Positions 61,400 to 64,000 of a stretch of DNA of 64,000 nucleotides are shown in pieces. Under the pieces are notes generated by a model that was not told the DNA's origin, did not search any database, and worked only from the letters and a program-made list of their open reading frames with translations. Source of the DNA: Lentisphaeria bacterium (GTDB lineage Bacteria; Verrucomicrobiota; Lentisphaeria; Victivallales; Victivallaceae). The DNA lies in NCBI GenBank assembly GCA_018265615.1, contig JABLYX010000013.1, forward strand, positions 37,013 through 101,012. The letters run 5' to 3'. A program made the translations under genes and the position numbers. Position 1 is the stretch's first letter; the number at the start of each line of letters is the position of its first letter.

Positions 61400-62261
61400 G
61401 ATCCACTGGTTTCATATTTTGTATATTGGCATTCGCAGAAGGCCGGCTAGTCAAAATATGATTCAAGCCTTCTTTCGTTATAGCGACATAACCAGGTAAA
61501 AAGCCAGCAACCTCCTTGGCAAGCTTCTCCCCCAAATATCCTTGCCAAGTTGATGTAACATCCACACTGACAGATAACTTATTCCAAGGTACATTACTAA
61601 CCAGGACATCGTGTGAACCTGAAAATGTTCCACCTTCTGTGCATGTCTCGGGATGCCGTATACATTTCCAAGAAATTTCAACAGTCCATGTAACCCATAC
61701 TTGTGTTCCCTGCCGTCCAGCTTCCATATCATTAGAAATGAAATTGGTTCCTGTAATCTTCGCAGTACTCCAATCCCATGAATATTCAATCCCATCAGAA
61801 ACGACAGTTTTTAACCCTAAAGGATCAAGCACACCAGTTACATTATTATTGACATACGCGAGGTTATTCCAGCCGTCGGGGTAGCCCATTGGGTCGGCGG
61901 TCTGCCATTTGCCGAGGTTTGCGCGGTAGTTGCGGAAAAGGAAAGCGTAGCCGAGTTCTCCGATGTGAGACTTCCCCGTGAAGAAATCATAGTCGGAGGC
62001 GGTTTCGGTCTGGCCGAAGGCGTCGCGTTCGATCACGGAGAACTCCCCGCCGGTCTTCGCTCCCAATGTGCTCCCGAGCATATCGTTGAAGAGCGTTTTG
62101 TCCCCTGCGATGACCGGATTTCCGCCCGTCACGGCGGGCTCGTTCACGAAATTCGTGCCGTCACGACGGATCAATGCGAGGCCGTCCCACAGAAACGTCT
62201 CCACGCTCCTGCCGTCGCTCGCGCCCGCAGGCAGTCTGTGGCAGCGGCAGTTCCGAACCAT
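61386..62261 (-). CDS. short Rhs-core protein with variable C-terminal tip C
   Basis: This is a 291-residue protein. Residues 1 to 140 are the Rhs core, almost identical to cassette B (FLWDGLALIRRDGTNFVNEPAV; LGKWQTADPMGYPDG). Residues 141 to 291 are an unrelated tip beginning GVLDPLGLKTVVSDG and ending near YVAITKEGLNHIL; the late H-I-L after a helix is loosely like small nuclease toxins, but no family is claimed. It starts at ATG 62261 with GGAG 9 bases upstream and a promoter in repeat copy C. No signal peptide or YD-repeat part. The 3' end overlaps the lipoprotein gene. Confidence 0.75.
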   Translation of the reverse strand: MVRNCRCHRLPAGASDGRSVETFLWDGLALIRRDGTNFVNEPAVTGGNPVIAGDKTLFNDMLGSTLGAKTGGEFSVIERDAFGQTETASDYDFFTGKSHIGELGYAFLFRNYRANLGKWQTADPMGYPDGWNNLAYVNNNVTGVLDPLGLKTVVSDGIEYSWDWSTAKITGTNFISNDMEAGRQGTQVWVTWTVEISWKCIRHPETCTEGGTFSGSHDVLVSNVPWNKLSVSVDVTSTWQGYLGEKLAKEVAGFLPGYVAITKEGLNHILTSRPSANANIQNMKPVDHVCE

Positions 62262-62440
62262 TCGATTATTCTCCGCAAATTCACACCTGTTGATATTATG
62301 GACAAAACCGCATGAAATGTCAAGGGGCCGCAAGGCAAACTCAAGGAAATATTCGCAATTCTCCGGTAAAACAAAAAGGACTCCTGCGCAATATGAGGTT
62401 TGAAGTTGGGCAGCTTTCCCGTGCCAGGGGTGTGCAGATA
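61840..62440 (-). repeat. Rhs cassette repeat, copy C (core plus promoter block)
   Basis: This is the partner of copy B (59497-60088). The right 160 bases, from TTCACAC at 62279 on, also match copy A. Similarity to B ends at 61840, where the tips begin. Confidence 0.85.
62295..62323 (-). promoter_or_regulatory. promoter in repeat copy C
   Basis: Minus strand TTGACA (62323-62318), 17 bases, CATAAT (62300-62295), 33 bases before the ATG of the Rhs-tip C gene. Confidence 0.75.
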
Positions 62441-62527
62441 CCCTGAAATCTGTGGTTAACATATCTTTTCTGCCCAATTATTGCCATAGCAGCTGTAATG
62501 CACAACAATTGCTTCCCATATTCATAA

Positions 62528-63994
62528 CTATTCAAGACTAAACGCAAGAAAATCAGGAGCTTCCGAAAAATAAACATGTGCCGCCCTGATGCCGGAATTT
62601 TTCACAGCACTCCTTGCATTCTCAACATTTCCAAGCACGAGTATTTTAAAGAATCTGTTTTGCAAGCTATTCAAACCCAAATCGGCATTCCGGTCCAGAA
62701 CAAAAATACTCAAGAATTCAAGTGATGGTATATTTTTACAAAATGAAAGATTATTTCCCCAAAAGCTTAAAGCAGTTAATGGAATATTCAACTTATCCCA
62801 CGCCAAAGTTTTGTTTAACAACGTTTCTTTTTTTCCGTCGAAATAAAACACAGACCCAATATACAATTGCCGAAGCGTTGTCATGACGGCAATATTCTCC
62901 ATTAAATTCACCTTCCCTAAATAACATTGTAATAAAGCGAGATTTTCCAATTTCAATTCAGATAGAAAAGCAGGATCATCCATATATATATTTACTAAAA
63001 CCAATTCCGTCAAACTGTCTTTGCCAAGTACTCCCCAACTGCCACAATCACCGGCGTTGTACAAATGCAACTCTTCCAATGGCATATCTTTCAGTAATTC
63101 CAATGAAAAATTGCCGCGTTTGCTTATCATCAGGTGTAATTTCTTTAATTTCAAATGTGACAAAAAGCGATAATCTGAAATAGAACTTACATCCAGAAAT
63201 AAATTTTCCAACGGCAGCGTACCCAATATCTCCATCGATTTATCTGTTACATCAGATGCGCTAAGAGATAATGTATGCAGAGGCAAACCACGTAAAAAGT
63301 CGAGACTTTTTCCATCATAATTCTCTATGAGGAGGGTTTGCAGCTTATGTGAAGACAAAGAAGTAAAATCAAAGTCAGCTGAACTGACAGCGCGAATGGA
63401 AACCCCTGTCAATTTGGGCAGATTATCAGACAAGCGAACTGGAGCTGAGGAGAACTGGTTTAAGCCGGCAGGAGAAATTTTTTCACAATGTTTTGTGAAT
63501 TTTATTTTCTTCTTAAAGCTAACTTGATTCAAAGTCAAATTCATCAAACCGGGCAATTGCAACAACTCCAAACCACTGACCTGCGTTTGTTTCAAAGTCA
63601 GCGAAGTCAACGCCGGCAAATATGTTTTATCAAGTCGTACTTCTGGAACATTACCAACAGTCAGTCTGGAAAGCTTCCTTTCTGCAGACATGCAATTCAA
63701 GTGTACAGCAGCTGCAACCCCCAATCCCTTGCGTTGTATTGACAAAGTTCTATTCTCCAACAACCGCAACTCAGGAAAAATCAATTCTAAAAATGTGTTC
63801 CTGTCATCACTCTGTTCAGAAAAATCCGGAATACCGAAAGAAAGATTGACCACATTTCCATTTTGATCATTGACTACTCGGCTTGGTATGCAATCGTCAC
63901 ACAAACCCGCATATGAATCAAAACAACAACACAGAGCTGACAAATAAAATGAAGCTCCTCGACCCAAGGGTCGAGGTATCTTCTCACAAATCAA
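62528..63994 (-). CDS. leucine-rich repeat protein, start uncertain
   Basis: This is a 488-codon frame in AT-rich DNA. From about residue 90 on it is a series of 22- to 25-residue leucine-rich repeats (LPALTSLTLKQTQVSGLELL, LPGLMNLTLNQVSF, LPLHTLSLSASDVTDKSMEIL, LPLENLFLDVSSISDYRFL). The first 35 codons contain a Cys-rich stretch that may be a signal. An in-frame TAA three codons before the TTG at 63994 closes the frame, so the start lies inside the window, but none of the candidates is strong. It resembles the protein at 58176-59021 and may be the partner of an Rhs-tip gene beyond the edge. Confidence 0.6.
   Translation of the reverse strand: MICEKIPRPLGRGASFYLSALCCCFDSYAGLCDDCIPSRVVNDQNGNVVNLSFGIPDFSEQSDDRNTFLELIFPELRLLENRTLSIQRKGLGVAAAVHLNCMSAERKLSRLTVGNVPEVRLDKTYLPALTSLTLKQTQVSGLELLQLPGLMNLTLNQVSFKKKIKFTKHCEKISPAGLNQFSSAPVRLSDNLPKLTGVSIRAVSSADFDFTSLSSHKLQTLLIENYDGKSLDFLRGLPLHTLSLSASDVTDKSMEILGTLPLENLFLDVSSISDYRFLSHLKLKKLHLMISKRGNFSLELLKDMPLEELHLYNAGDCGSWGVLGKDSLTELVLVNIYMDDPAFLSELKLENLALLQCYLGKVNLMENIAVMTTLRQLYIGSVFYFDGKKETLLNKTLAWDKLNIPLTALSFWGNNLSFCKNIPSLEFLSIFVLDRNADLGLNSLQNRFFKILVLGNVENARSAVKNSGIRAAHVYFSEAPDFLAFSLE
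63957..63976. repeat. hairpin CCTCGACCC/GGGTCGAGG
   Basis: Two perfect 9-base arms lie around AA, GC-rich within an AT-rich area, at the 5' end of the leucine-rich gene. It may be a small mobile or REP-like palindrome, or an attenuator. Confidence 0.5.
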
Positions 63995-64000
63995 GGTTTA

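Noticed and set aside
58004..62440. Repeats as an insertion sequence or composite transposon
   Set aside because: No transposase and no terminal inverted repeats; the copies are direct and tied to Rhs core sequence and promoters.

Overview
The window looks like a chromosomal segment of a Gram-negative member of the Lentisphaerota (Victivallis-like). The basis is the many single prepilin-like proteins with an [17 protein letters not shown] leader placed inside carbohydrate loci, the abundance of glycosidases with dedicated regulators, a high-GC backbone, and outer-membrane features (secretin, RND pump, lipoproteins). The taxon is inferred from gene content, not proven.

From 1 to 30 kb the window is a carbohydrate-utilisation region. 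It holds a truncated LamG-like protein, a TetR/YjhP-type methyltransferase pair under a promoter with two palindromic operators, and an alpha-L-rhamnosidase-like enzyme divergent from a GntR/LacI-hybrid regulator. That regulator is followed by a pseudopilin, a GH74-like propeller protein, a DUF4380-like protein and an esterase. Next come a LacI regulator with pseudopilin and GH5 enzyme, an AraC/XylR-type regulator divergent from a pseudopilin, clan GH-A and GH63-like operon, and xylAB with a second AraC regulator. The recurring unit is regulator, pseudopilin, then carbohydrate enzymes. Several promoters are close to consensus and carry visible operators.

From 28 to 53 kb it is mostly housekeeping: an N-acetylmuramoyl-L-alanine amidase, thiD, fabK, mreC-mreD-mrdA, a Gfo/Idh/MocA oxidoreductase, rubrerythrin, an AcrAB-like RND pump, folD, a four-gene operon joining a secretin to a MacA-like adaptor, ABC ATPase and MacB-like permease, and a family 2 glycosyltransferase with a pseudopilin. 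An oligogalacturonate-lyase-like propeller protein and a short MGMT-domain protein follow.

From 53.9 to 57.9 kb a leftward operon encodes a secreted protein, two tandem paralogous esterases and an O-antigen-ligase-like membrane protein.

From 58 kb to the end the DNA becomes AT-rich and holds a leftward array of short Rhs cassettes. Two small genes share a nearly identical 140-residue Rhs core and then diverge abruptly into unrelated C-terminal tips. Each tip is followed by a candidate partner: a membrane-anchored leucine-rich protein, or a lipoprotein plus a small membrane protein. A roughly 160-bp block carrying a near-consensus promoter precedes both, and a third copy lies in front of the secreted-protein/esterase operon. 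A second leucine-rich protein at the right edge suggests that the array continues. This array, the secretin-MacAB operon and the regulator-pseudopilin-glycosidase modules are the most notable parts. No tRNA, rRNA, CRISPR array or transposase gene was seen.
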